Assembly (NCBI GenBank): GCA_011799875.1 | Contig: CM022302.1 | Span: 203,900,086-203,964,085 of the forward strand | From: Thinopyrum elongatum | Taxonomy: Eukaryota; Streptophyta; Magnoliopsida; Poales; Poaceae | Direction: 5' to 3' | Length of the DNA stretch: 64,000 nucleotides | Shown: piece after piece, positions 22,910 through 34,543 of the stretch | Numbering within the stretch: position 1 is the first letter of the stretch | How the letters are laid out: every line of letters starts with the position of its first letter | The notes under the pieces: generated by a model | Told to the model about the DNA's origin: nothing | The model's database searches: none | What the model saw: only the letters and a program-made list of their open reading frames with translations | Program-made: the position numbers and the translations under genes

Positions 22910-25079
22910 TGTAGGGTAACGCAGCAGAAAACAAAAATTTTCCGACCTACGCACCAGCCCAGGACCACTATGGAGACTGCATACAAGGTTTGATCATTTT
23001 CGTTACCGACTCGTAGCGCAGCGGAAGTAGAGTCGATGACGATCGTCGGTGCAGATCCCCGCAGCTAGGATTTACAACCTCCCAACCGCGAGGATGTACT
23101 CCCTCATCCGCCACTCGGACAGCCCTCCGGGAGGCGGTCGGACAGTCCCCCGGACGGTGTCGTGGACAGCCCTTCGGGAGGACTCACAGAACTCGGACCG
23201 TCACTCGGACAGCCCTTCGGGAGGACACTCGAACAGCCCCTCGGGCAAAAGGACGAAACTACGACCTCTCTACGGGGTTGCACACATACGGTGCCATCTA
23301 TCCGGCAGGGCTTCGCCGTCCAGAACTAGTTCCCACCGGAACCCAGACAGCCTTTCGGCACTACGAAACTATTTCGTGGGAGGGAGAGAGAATGCCTGAT
23401 CATGCATGGCTTGTGTGAGAGAGTTGGAGTGGAGTTGGAGAGCACCTCTCCTCCTCCTTATATAGTGGTGGAAGGGGTGGAGGGGGCTGAAAATTCAGCC
23501 CACTAAACATGGGGAAAACATGTTCCCACAAAACAAGGAGAACATGTTCCCACCAAACAAGGGAAAAACATGTTCCCTTGTCCATGGTGTTCCCCCATGG
23601 GGCCCCACCTTCCTCCCAACACTCTCCACCATTTGTGGGGGCTGCCCCCCACCATGGGGGCCCCCCCAACATTTTGTCCAGCCACAAGGGGGCTGCTCCC
23701 AAAGGGGGCCCCCCCAAAAACAGCCCAAAAACAGCCCCCACGATCCGTGGGATCTTGTCCCCTCACGCTGGGACAAGATGTTTTCCGCGACTATTATTTC
23801 TGAAAAATTCCAGAAGGTCCCAGAACATTTCCGGCACCCTCTAATATTATCTGGACGCGCTCTGGAACATTTCCAGTATGGTGGTTTAATTTAAAACCAT
23901 CTTTGTTTACCCAGTAAACAACTCCGACAGCTCCGAAACTTTTTTTTCGGTTTTTTCTCCAGAAAAACTCCAGAAATTACCAGACCAATCTGGCAACCTC
24001 CAAAACATTCCCGGTGCTTGCCGAAACCTTTTTGGATCAATGGTTTTATCCGAAACAACTTTTCGGTTTTACCGAAACTTTTTCAGTGTTCTCTCTCCGG
24101 AACTCTTCCGTTGTCTCCGAAACTTTTCGGTGATTTTCTCTCAGACTCCCTGTCTAGTATTCAGCAGATAGATGACCCTTAAGCGTGTGACCCTATAGGT
24201 TCGGTGAAGTATAGACATGACACGGAACACCTTCCGATCAATGATCAACATCGGAGCCGTGGACACCCATATTGACCCCTATACCCACACGAATGAATAT
24301 TCGAGTGAACCTCCAGTTGCCGTGTGCTATTCCTGTTGCTTCACGATATGTTACAAATACCCGAGGTTAGACATGTAGGCATTTCCGTGGATCAACAACT
24401 TGTCCAATATGCCAGTTACCTCGTTACCGGTATTGTTCTCTTTTCTCGTTACCGTGTTCCGGCATCCCTGTGATCAAATCACAAAGTGTCTGGCCAGACG
24501 ATGATGGATACCGTAACACCGAGAGGGCCCAGAGATATCTCTCCATCGTCGGAGGAGCAAATCCCAATCTCGAGCTATCAAGTTACTTGACACACTTTTC
24601 CATGAACCCGTAAGCCGCCGTAATAGCCACCCATTTACGGATGACGTTTAACAAACCCCAAAGTTCATGAAGCAAGTATGAAGAAACTCGACACTCTCAT
24701 GGTCTAAGGAATTTTGCAAACATTAACCATCTCTGTGTTATTAACCATTAATATGTGACGAATGTAACTCATAGCATAACATCAATTTGGGTCGATTCAA
24801 CACAAATGTTCTTCTAACACTGTGCCCTCAAAATTGCTGGCATAGACATGCCCACAGGAAAACAGAACCATCATGCAATACTTGAGCTAGTCTTAGAGGC
24901 CAGACTAGGAATACATATTACCGTTTATTATTCCACACGTGCATATGAGTCTTCCTCCGAGCCTCGTTTTATTTGCAGACTCGAGAACCATAGCAGTTAT
25001 AGCATGGAACATAAACCTAATTATGAACAGGGAGATAATCAATAACATTTATTATTGCCTCTAGGGCATATCTCCTACA
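22910..25079 (-). repeat. Copia LTR copy 2 (2170 bp)
   Basis: Near-identical to copy 1: only scattered substitutions and a small indel (around 24854 against 20898). Ends are TGTAGG...CCCTACA on the minus strand. TATA at about 23459-23466. Confidence 0.87.
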
Positions 25080-27850
25080 GACTCCCACTTGCACTAGAGT
25101 CAATAATCTAGTTAATGCTAATGCACTTTACACCTGTGGCACACCGGTGTAAATATGCTTCGCTTGTGGTATAGCCTGAATGTTCAACGGATCTGACGAC
25201 TTCAGCTCCGTGTGTATCTTTGCATATCCTCGCGTTTTCACGCTTTCACAAAAGTCATATTTTGTGTGGACTTGGCTTGATATGTATGCGAATCACAGGT
25301 CGAACCTGGATTCCTCAGACTGAGTTATGGAGCAACTACTTGCAGTAGTGTCCCATTGACAAAAGCCATCTTGGAACCATACTAAGTTCATGAATGAACT
25401 ATATGATTCAACATCTTCTTTGTCGCTTTAAAAGCGGCAACATACTTTGCCTCTGTTATAGAATTCGCCACAGTAACTTGTTTGAACAAATTCCAACTAA
25501 CCGTGCCACCATATTGTGTGTTACACAAAACCGTCAATTTAAATCGAAAATCGCATGGAGAAATGATGAAGACTGTATCGATGTAACCTTTTACAACGAG
25601 CTCTTCATGATCTCTACTTGCGAGAAAACTTGTCATCAGTGCTACTATAGTACTCAATGACCCTTTTTCACTGTTGTCCCTTGATCAATACTTTTGATCA
25701 CTTTGGTATCTATACTCGCAACAACTTTGGGAGTATTGGACATATCTGGTTGTTATACATACCATGGAATACATGATTAATCCAAACACAAGAGTGTGTG
25801 GAATCCCCATCATGTATTTTGCTCATCAGTGTTTTTGGGACACCGAGTCTTGCAAAAACTCTTTCCATGTGACTTCGGCAAGAATCACTCCTTGGCGTTT
25901 TAAATGCTAAAAAGTTTTAGCATCTTGTCAATATGTATTTATTGCTTAGCCCCATTAGGTAAATCTATCTTCATAGATCATCATGCCTAATATTAAGGCT
26001 ATTTAGCCCAAGCACTTCATCGAAAAACTATTTTCAAATGAAGTCCTAATTCGTGTCAAGTATTTTATTTCCAATTAACAATGTGTCAAGCACACAAGGT
26101 TTTTAGAAATGTTATTAGGCTCCCACTTACTTTCTTGAATTACAAGCATCTTCGTTATCCATTGATGAAGTCAAAACTCCTTTGACCATTTCATCAAAAC
26201 ACAAAGATTCCAACTCCACTTTGCTCTCTTCTGTCCATCGCTGGAACTCTGAAGTTTGCACCCTTTCTAGCATCCTCTGGATTGACAAAATACCTTGGAC
26301 TGTAACACATGCAGGTCCTTGGTTTCATTTCCATCAGATGGAAATCCTTTTGTCATCCATTGTTTTATATCTCATGATATGAAATATGTATTAATTGCTA
26401 GTTCAACCCGAACCGAATTTAAGCATCGCTACGATGAAGCAACCTCATCGTAGTCAACTCCTTGAACTTGTATATTGCAACAAGTCGAGCTTTATGGATA
26501 AAACATTTTTATTCATATCAGTTATAGTTCCATAAATATTCGTCAGACTCTAAGTCTTCCGAAAGGTGTATCAAGGTTTTAATCTTGAATCACTTATATG
26601 GAAACTATCTCGGATTGTATTGGCATTTAGCCAATTCCGGAGTTAGGACCCATCAACGCTTCCTTGTGTATCGTAGGTATACTGTTGTCTAACAACAATA
26701 TCTCGTTTGCGCACCTGAGAGGTTTGCACGAGCCTTGCCTACGTGGTTCAGCTGCAAGTTCGACCGAAGTCCATACATTTTATTGTAGAGACTTCCGTAT
26801 CAGTCGCAGTAGGAAACTCCGGAATTACTTCCAAGGTCTCTTTCCTTTGATCTGATGGCGAAGATACTGTTTATCTCGTCGAGTTGCACTATTCTCCCAC
26901 TCACCTTTTTCAAAGAACCATTTTCTTCAAAAAGCATACCGTTTTGTGGCAAAAACTTTTGCCTCGGTATAGTGGTGGGGAAATACCCAATGACTTGGGA
27001 TAACCTACAAAGTAGCACTTGTCTGATTTGGAATAGGTTTGTAACCTTTTACACAAGCCCCATATTCCAAATGTTAAGAAAAGATATAACATGGTTGGGC
27101 GTACCATACCATGGTGTCATTTCAACAGACCTGATGGAGCTCTTTTCAGTGTAAAAGCCGCAGTCTCTAAAGCATCACCTTTTAAAAGGGATAATGGCAA
27201 ATTTATTTATGTCATCTTTGATCTGACCATGTCATAAATGGTTCGATTACATCTTCACGGACTTTCCACTTGCAGTGGTGTTCCGGGAGGTGCAAGTTAT
27301 GAAACCCCTTTCACAACGCATCAGACATTCGCTAAACTTGTAACTCAAATATTTCTTTCTGCAATCGAATTGTAGAAACATAATTTTCTTGTTACAATAA
27401 CTTCTACTTTATTTTGAAAACCTTTCAAATGATTTCAAAAGATCCAGACTTACGTCTCATCAAGTAAATATCCACATATCTACTTGAGTCATTTCTGAAG
27501 ATAGATAAATCCACTACTTGCAACAACATTTATCGGACTACATACATCAAAATGTATGATCACCAATAAGTTCTTTGCTCGTTCCTTATGGCCTGTGAAC
27601 GGTATTTCAGTCACTTCACTTTTCGGAGGAAAGTTGCAAGTGTCAGGTGATTCAAAATCAAACGACTTCAAAATCCATCATAATGGAATTTTCCATGCGG
27701 GTTTCTCCAATGTGACCAAATGCAGTGCCACACTTGTGTGGTATTCTTTTAGTCTTATGACATTTAGCGTCAGTGTTATGGATGTATCATATTACCATCA
27801 ATATTCATAACATACGTCCCATCGATGATGGAAGTATGGCCCTCATGTTA
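25080..27850 (-). pseudogene. Copia pol remnant, copy 2 (integrase, RT, RNase H)
   Basis: Minus strand, reading from right to left. Pre-integrase/integrase start lies at 27489-27671 (TCNFPPKSEVTEIPFTG; HFDVCSPI in the position of HTDVCGP, so a first catalytic aspartate remains). The integrase C-terminal hinge is at 26800-27107 (KCYFVGYPK, VQLDEI-like). RNase H at 25388-25657 reads VKGYIDT where the family has GY.DA. Frames are interrupted throughout. It encodes no functional enzyme. Confidence 0.78.
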
Positions 27851-28130
27851 TTCATAATACTGAACAGCAATTTTTCTTCTATGAACAACCCTTTTGCAAC
27901 AAACATTGTGCAATGGGCTAGAGTGTGTAAAACTCTAAAATGAATTATCAAAGTTAATACTGAGGTAATGTATTATTATCAATATTCATAACATACATCT
28001 CACTCATAATGAAAGTATGGCCCTTATGTTATTCATAACACCGAACATCAAAAGTTCTCTTATGAACAACCTTCTTGCAAGATAACTTATGCAATGGGCT
28101 AGCAGTGCCAAAACAGTAGCACAAGATCAC
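27797..28130 (-). repeat. Tandem duplication of about 181 bp in the Copia interior
   Basis: TCAATATTCATAACATAC recurs at 27798 and 27979, followed in both by ATGGCCCT(C/T)ATGTTATTC and GCAATGGGCTAG. The duplicated part corresponds to the protease/pre-integrase junction on the minus strand. Confidence 0.75.
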
Positions 28131-29100
28131 TAGCTAGATGCAGAGTCAAAATCAACCAAAAAGGAACATACCCGGTCATGGGAACCATAACTGAGAGAGG
28201 GGCCCTATGCCGCCACGACTCGATGTGGTGAACCTGCAGATCCACTCGGATGATTCAATTCATGCGACCTTTTTCTGCAGTCTGCCTGAAATGAAGCAAA
28301 GATTACATAATGCAGCTAGCAAGAAGTACTTGCTCTCATGAGCTGACAAGTTCTTCTTTAGTAGTTGCACTAAAATTGAGCAACATTAAGGTGGCATTGC
28401 TTGTTTACCAGAAATAGTAGATCAACAGCAGCTAAAGAGTTGGTTTAAGGGCATGGGACAGTGGGGACACCAGGACACTCAGCAGCGTAAAGAAGCAACT
28501 TACTTATCATACTGGGGGAAACAACAGGAGTACCATTTGTAACACAGTTTAATTGCATCATATTACTGGAGGCATTAGATTAACAATGACACTGGTTAGA
28601 CATGTCCTTACGATAACAGTGTGATTGCTTCATTTTACATGCACCCTTACATTAACAACAGCAAAAAGGTGGTATAAGGACATGCGATAGTGGATGCATC
28701 AACACAATGTACCTACAAGGAGGCATAAAGTGGTGATGCCAAGTTTGTTCATACTCTGTGGGGGCAGCAAATCTAATCCTGGCGACCTTTTACTATGTGA
28801 GGGCAGCAAATCTAATCCTGGACATACTCTGTTGACTTGTCCACCAGCCGCCACTTTCTATCCTTTATTCAACCAATAATAGGTCTATTCCTTATCCAGT
28901 TTGTACTGCCTTTTCCCATTATTTCCCTTTTCAACCAAGAAACCGGTTGGGTATCCAATCTCTACTACTTTCCCCCTATTACTTCATCTTTGAATCAAGT
29001 CCTAGATTCATGCTACAACTTTCCCTCCTTTCTTCGTTGTTTGAACCAAGTCCTAGATTTGACTGCATGAACTAGCTTTACCTCTAATAATACTAAAAAT
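28131..29100. other. CACTA interior with short repeats, no gene recognised
   Basis: AT-rich. GGCAGCAAATCTAATCCTGG occurs twice (near 28763 and 28803), and CAAGTCCTAGATT twice (near 28998 and 29049). No supported ORF. Confidence 0.5.
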
Positions 29101-29610
29101 TTAGGTGGCTTTGGAAGAGCTGATGGAAGTAGAAAAAGATCCACATATAGACACATGGGGAGCTGGGGCAATAGAGCAAGGCCACTTTCGAAGGAACCTA
29201 TACCTGAGGGTCATCGTGATGTGGCTAGGAGGCCGGCGGCAGGTTGGATCTATGCACAATACGGCAGGGAGGAAGAAGGGTCGGAGGACCTCCCGAGCTG
29301 ACGCTGTGTCGGAGAGAACGACACGGGCAAAGGATCGGGGCCCGCCGGCAGCTGTGGGTTTCCTCCCTCGACGCCGATGACTGCGTGAATGATGCACCTA
29401 GTCTCCTACACACACCGGCCAAAGGGATCCGACCGGATCTGTGACCAGCGGTGAGTAGAGAGAAAATGTCGCTACCGCTGTCTTGTTTAGATCTGGAGAG
29501 GATGAGAGAATGAAGAGAGCAACCCTAGTAAAGCAAGCGCTCAGGCCCCTGCCTATATATATAGTGGAGTGATTATCTTTTTCTCTCCACAACAAGCGTT
29601 TCAATTTGTG
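29101..29610 (-). promoter_or_regulatory. Promoter-like segment with TATA box and possible leader exon
   Basis: On the minus strand an ACTATATATATAGGC TATA box (29553-29565) is followed by a C/T-rich leader and GC-rich coding-like sequence to about 29100. The gene it served is not recognisable: downstream on the minus strand the sequence soon becomes AT-rich and is then interrupted by the Copia insertion. It could be the promoter of a lost CACTA gene or of a captured gene. Confidence 0.4.
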
Positions 29611-30583
29611 TACGTGGCATTAAAGAAAAGAAACTCTTTATTTGACGTGACTAACTGTACTACTCCTACTTACTAGTAGTAGTATTCACTTGTGCTCCTC
29701 GGCCCTCCATTTATTGAACAACCCCATGGGTGAATAAACAAATAGTACTATTTATATAGAACGAACAAGCTCGAACTATTTTGGCTTTGAGATATCGATG
29801 GTACAATTTAACCACATTGCATCAATGGACTCAGTACTTTGAAGTAACCTATACGTATAAACACATGCACGGTTTACATTCCGAATCGCTAGCTAGAGGT
29901 TGAACTATATTTGTTTACATGTACCACCTTTTTCTTTTGGTTTTCTACTCCATGGCGCAATTCATCGATACAAAATTATACTATGAGTAGTTAAAAGTTG
30001 AGGGCGGGGCTTTTCCCGGGCAGTACGCGCGGAAGTTTTTGCGTAGCCGGTTTGACAGAGAGGCGATGAGGGTGAGGGAGTAGCGGATTCAACTTACTGC
30101 TGGAAAGGTAGGGCTGTTCGATTTGACGGTGCATTACTGCTTGAAAGATGGGTCTTGTGATATGACTACTCACAATAGTCATTAATTACTGGCGCTACGA
30201 CCGGGGTGATGCCCCCCTTCCGTTTCCCACTCTAATCTGGTGCATGACACATCGACCCAGATGCTGGCTTTCCCACATGTCGGCGAAGTAAGAAGGAGCA
30301 AAGAATCATGCGGTATATATAGTGTATATACTAGTACTACTCACATCGGAGGAGTGCGAACCACGGCAGCCCAGTGAACCAGCAGGCGATAGGCCATAGA
30401 AAACAATGTGGTGATATGGCCATAAAAAACAATGTGCTACAGTCCAGTCTCTAGCATGTCTAGTACTCCTCCTCTTCCTCCTCCTCTCGGTTCATCACCA
30501 TCATACTTTCCCCATTCCTGTGTTTTCAGTATCCTGCAATTCAAAGAGGCCCATAGACTGGTTTAGGTCCAGTCGTTTTTATA
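29611..30583. other. CACTA interior, nothing recognised
   Basis: No supported gene. A 40-50-bp phrase with GACCCAGATGCT and CCCACATGTCGGCGAA (near 30255) recurs near 31024. Confidence 0.45.
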
Positions 30584-30841
30584 CTCCCTCCGTTTTTATT
30601 TACTCTGCATATTAGGTTTGACTGAAGTCAAACTTCGTAAAGTTTGACCAAGTTTATAGAAAAAAAATATAAATATTTATCATAAAAAATCAAAATGATG
30701 TGAAAGTACATTCAATGATGAATCTAATGGTATTGATTTTTTATTGTATATGTTAATATTTTTGTTTATAAACTTTGTCAAAGTTTACAAGGCTTGACTT
30801 TTACAAAAGCTAATACGCGGACTAAATAAAAACGGAGGGAG
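30584..30841. mobile_element. Stowaway-type MITE, 258 bp
   Basis: CTCCCTCCGTTTTTATTTA at the left and the inverted TAAATAAAAACGGAGGGAG at the right, flanked by TA on both sides (30582-30583, 30842-30843). The AT-rich interior has GTTTGAC...GTCAAAC inverted parts. Non-coding; members are moved by Tc1/Mariner transposases encoded elsewhere. Confidence 0.92.
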
Positions 30842-31689
30842 TAAGTGTGTTATGTCCAAAATTTACTGAACGTGCTCCGGTTTCTATGAAAATAATCCGG
30901 TTTGCATGTAGTAATTCATTTATTTATTTATTCTTCTACGGGGGGTTTGCATGTAATTCGTGAGGTCTAAAATGTAAAGTACGCCGGCATGGTTGCATAT
31001 GCTCCGAGTCGTGCATGCACTACGACCCAGATGCTCTATGTCCCACATGTCGGCGAAAGGAAACACGTGGAAATAGCCTAGGAGTACGTATAGGAGGATA
31101 AATGCGTGAAAAAATATGTACTATGAAGCGTAGCTGCGGTTCGAAAAGGAGGTGAACGAAAAGGAGACCTAAAGTGATGACAGGTATAGGTCGCACGCAC
31201 CCAACTAGTGGTACTAGACGTACGACTACTTTTTCCCTCAAAAAGAAGAGGTACGAGTACTCAGTACTCCTATTCTATCAACACGAGTCCCATCTGACAA
31301 CAGCGTCCATGCTACAGCTAGCTCTTCTCCCTCGTTTCTCTCTTCCAATTCTAACTCAGCCGACGCGCGGTGGGCGGGGCGGGGATTTGCCGATAGTCGG
31401 TTTGCTCAACTGCGGTCCCACCTGACAGTGAAAATGCTAAGACAACAAGCGTTCCCTAGCTTGAGCGGCATGCCGGACAGACCGTGTGGTGGTGCGACGC
31501 GAACGGCACGGGCATGATGTACTTGTTCCACTTTCTCGTTTTGAACTCGTGACATGTAGTAACGCTCAGTTTTGAATATATAAGTTTGGTTGTCGCGCCA
31601 ATATATACAGTACTCCCTCCATGTAGGTTGGGTCGCTGAAGTCAAAATTAGACACAAAAACACGATGATGACGGACCAGCCTACCTCTG

Positions 31690-31905
31690 TCCTGATTTAT
31701 TGCTCCCCATCGTAATCTGTGCCAAATTTTGACCATAAATTTGACTAACAAAAGGTTCATGCATGTCACCAAAATTATATCATTGAAAACTATGTTCAAA
31801 TACATATCAAACGATATAATTTTTGTTGACATGCACTAACATTTTGTTAGTTAAATCTTTGGTTAAAATTTAGCACAAATTACAAAAGGGATTAATAAAC
31901 CAGGA
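31690..31905. mobile_element. MITE-like palindromic element
   Basis: Inverted ends CCTGATTTATT and AATAAACCAGG with inner arms GTGCCAAATTTTGACCATAA and its diverged inverse (GGTTAAAATTTAGCAC). Non-coding. It sits just after a CTCCCTCC motif at 31613 that has no matching right end, so the exact boundary is unsure. Confidence 0.6.
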
Positions 31906-32131
31906 CCTAGGTAGTACACCAGGACGAAGACAGTGATACTACATATAATTAACGCCAAATAAGAGCAAGGGATCACACATGTCATTTACGACTGGAATAA
32001 AAATGCCATACACTAATAAAACATTAAGGCCACAAGGCGATGCAGTGCTGGTTACATGAGGCAAGAAGAAAGATGCATCCATCGACGGCGTCCACCTCCT
32101 CGACTCAGGGCGCCGGCCCATCGAACGGTGG
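31906..32131. other. 3' flank of the coiled-coil-like gene
   Basis: Short non-coding stretch downstream of the minus-strand gene; no poly(A) signal called. Confidence 0.4.
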
Positions 32132-32673
32132 CTAAGTAGCAGCGGCTTTCGTGGCCAGGTCGACGTGCTTTTGAACAATGGCGTCCAAAGATTCCAGCCG
32201 TTGGAAGAAGGCCAATGTCTTTCTGTCCTCGCTGGCCCTATAGTGGCCTAAGTAGACTATTTCCTCGTAGACGTGGATGTGCAGGTCGACGGTTTTTTGC
32301 ATGGCGAGGCGCTGCGCGGTGAGCGCGGCCTCGAGGTGCACATTCTTCGTCGCGACCTCCGGCAGCTGCAGGGCCACCAGTGCTTCAAAGAGTTTGTCAC
32401 CTTGGACGCCGATGAGGGTGGCAGGAATGAGGAGCCTGGGTGCGCGGGCTGGAGCAGTACGGCAAGGTCGTCCGCACGCTTCTTGACGGTGGTGAACTTG
32501 CGGATGGAGCCGACCATCATCTCGCACATGCGAGAGGTGAAGCCGGCGTCGACGAGGGCTATGACGCCGGTGGTCGCCAGCACCGTCTGGAAATGCTGTG
32601 CGGTGCGGGGACGCAGGCTGGCGTCTTGGACGATCCGACACAGCCGACTGCCGCTCGCGTCCATCGACGCCAT
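32132..32673 (-). pseudogene. Helix-rich protein gene of unknown function, one frameshift
   Basis: Minus-strand ATG at 32671-32673 (MASMDASGSRLCRIV) reads RTAQHFQTVLATTGVIALVD and MVGSIRKFTTVKKRADDLAV. It then shifts frame near 32430-32450 into LIGVQGDKLFEALVALQLPE, HIHVYEEIVYLGHYR and FFQRLESLDAIVQKHVDLA, with a stop at 32132-32134. Together about 180 residues, mostly predicted helical, without a family I recognise. A minus-strand TATA box (CATATAAAGG, 32771-32780) lies about 100 bp upstream of the ATG. GC content and codon use differ from the AT-rich surroundings. It looks like a captured or CACTA-specific gene with a single indel. Confidence 0.6.
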
Positions 32674-32770
32674 GGGTGCTTGTGGCTTCTGGTCAGTTGG
32701 CCTTGGTCTTGGATTGGAGTGGGCAGTGTTGCGCAGAGACTAGGAGTAGATGGATTGGAGTGGTGGGGTG

Positions 32771-32780
32771 CCTTTATATG
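32771..32780 (-). promoter_or_regulatory. TATA box of the gene at 32132-32673
   Basis: CATATAAAGG on the minus strand, 98 bp before the ATG; usual spacing for a plant gene with a short leader. Confidence 0.55.
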
Positions 32781-33033
32781 AGAGTCCAAACTGCGTTGCA
32801 TTCACATCGTGCTGGCTCCATTCTGCTTCTCAAATTATTTACCTCTGCATGCTAATTGAATGCGGAGGCATCATTGACAGTTCAACGTTTCGGGAACCGC
32901 TACCCTCTCCCTCGTTGGCATTCAAGCCGTATCAACGTAAATGCGTGGCAAAAAGAGACTAGTCAGTAGTAGTATACTCAATATTGGGCACCGCGACCAA
33001 GGCGGAGAGAAACATGAGAGAACTTTATGCGTA

Positions 33034-33301
33034 CTCCCTCCCTTCCTAAATATTTGTCTTTCTAGAGATTTCAATGAGTGACTACATACGGAGCAAAATG
33101 AGCGAATCTACACTCTAAAATATGTCTATATATACATCCATATGTGGTAGTCCATTTGAAATCTAAAAAGACTTATATTTAGGAACGGAGGGAGTATTTA
33201 TTTACGGTGTAGATTCACTCATTTTGCTCCGTATGTACTCATTTACGGTGTAGTCACTTGTTGAAATCTCTAGAAAGACAAATATTTAGGATTGGAGGGA
33301 G
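33034..33301. mobile_element. Stowaway MITE (161 bp) with a fused partial second copy
   Basis: A complete element of 161 bp at 33034-33194: CTCCCTCCCTTCCTAAATAT and inverted TATTTAGGAACGGAGGGAG, TA on both sides. From 33195 to 33301 follows an inverted partial copy (GTGTAGATTCACTCATTTTG, AAATATTTAGGATTGGAGGG, then TA). It is of the Thalos kind from memory, like the copy at 42698-42858. Confidence 0.88.
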
Positions 33302-33339
33302 TAGTCCCTCCTTTCCGATTTACAGGGCTATACTATTAA

Positions 33340-33562
33340 GGCTAGTCATAGTGGGAGTAAGACAAATTTGCTTATGTGGCATGGAGTTAATGAGGGGAGA
33401 GATGCTTGTGGTAACATAATATGTTAGTGGAACATAACACACCCCGAGGTAAAATAAATCTATGTCTCAATTAATGAAGGCTTGTATGTTACCATCCATA
33501 TGTTACTACCCATTATGAAGGTAGTAACATGGACTAGTAACAAAAGCATGTTACTAGCAACT
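33340..33562. mobile_element. MITE-like element with GGCTAGTCATAGTGGGAG end
   Basis: The left end GGCTAGTCATAGTGGGAGTA and interior words TGTTACTACC/GGTAGTAACAT are typical of a common Triticeae MITE. The right inverted end is missing: it stops around GCATGTTACTAGCAAC. Probably truncated. Confidence 0.6.
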
Positions 33563-33566
33563 GCCA

Positions 33567-33690
33567 CGTTCGGGTTGCGCTTGGCTCTTCGTCTCTTCGA
33601 GAAGTCGAACAATGATGTTACTCCTTCTACAGTATTAAATCAACTGCTGCATGTCCCGTCCACCGCGTGGGCGAGGGAGAGATTGTTGTA
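33567..33690 (+). repeat. Local duplication, copy 1
   Basis: Shares TTGCGCTTGGCTCTTC, CTTCGAGAAGTCGAACAATG and CATGTCC..CACCGCGTG with 34128-34255. A neighbouring phrase CGAGTTGA(T/C)GCGACACATCA occurs at 33790, 34349 and 35709. The block therefore spread within the CACTA. Confidence 0.75.
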
Positions 33691-33790
33691 GGAGTAGTAA
33701 AAGCAAAAGCCTCTCCTCGTCTGTGAACCACAGCGTGCATGGACGAGGAAGAGGGCGTACTACTAGTAATCAAGCTTCTCTTTATTGTAC

Positions 33791-34117
33791 GAGTTGATGC
33801 GACACATCATAGCACAGGCCCCACATGCTTGCCTCTAAACTTGGCTAAAAGACACACATTGTACAATATTTGCTGCAACCTCTAACATTTACCCCACCAC
33901 AAACTAAAATATATATTCCTCTCTTGACCAGATCAGCGTGCAAACTACAATAACCAGGATGACAGGTAGGGCCAGAAGATTATTTTAATCAAGAAATGCT
34001 TCGAGACGGCCTCATAGCATGGAGCCAACTCCAACGATTTTAAGCTTAGAGGCACGGTACACGCTATCCTAGACTATGTTACTATACTACCTCCCCTATA
34101 CACATGAAACTACCACA
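33791..34117. other. CACTA interior, nothing recognised
   Basis: AT-rich non-coding sequence between the two duplicated blocks. Confidence 0.4.
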
Positions 34118-34260
34118 CAAGCATTCAGGTTGCGCTTGGCTCTTCTCCTCTTCGAGAAGTCGAACAATGATGGTACTACTACAGTGGAGTACTACTAGTA
34201 TGCTTCTGGCCATCTGACACCGAATGAACTGTTGCATGTCCACCGCGTGCGGGAGGGAGA
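34118..34260 (+). repeat. Local duplication, copy 2
   Basis: Second copy of 33567-33690, diverged by small indels. Confidence 0.75.
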
Positions 34261-34543
34261 GCATGTAGCGAAAGCTTCTCTAGTCCTGCGAGCCACCACG
34301 CTCATGGGCAAGGGAGAGGGCGTTGTAATCAAACTTCGCCTTGTTTTACGAGTTGACGCGACACATCAAAGCAGTGCACTCGATATATTTCAATAATTTG
34401 CGTTTACCGATGCATTAATTACAACGCATGCATGCATGCCGTGACTTTCCTTTTGATACTTGCATGTGTTGATTTAATGCACCTTGAAGTAGTATGAATA
34501 TGTGATGGAAAAATTTTCTAATGCCCCGGCCCTAAAGTGAGAG

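Larger units (their letters stand above)
18950..28130 (-). mobile_element. Copia element, minus strand, with LTR-interior-LTR-interior structure
   Basis: LTR 18950-21124, partial interior 21125-22909, second LTR 22910-25079, longer interior 25080 to about 28130, no third LTR. Each LTR is about 2.17 kb, starts TGTAGGAGATATGCC on the minus strand and is preceded by the GTGCAAGTGGGAGTC purine tract. Both LTR-interior units are close to identical over about 3.95 kb. Gag, protease and the 5' LTR are missing. Pol is degenerate in both copies. The right boundary is approximate. It is related to, but not the same as, the Angela-like element at 1-6091. Confidence 0.85.

Noticed and set aside
31611..31690. 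CTCCCTCC start as a further Stowaway element
   Set aside because: No inverted GGAGGGAG end follows at a reasonable distance; only the inner palindrome at 31690-31905 is supported.
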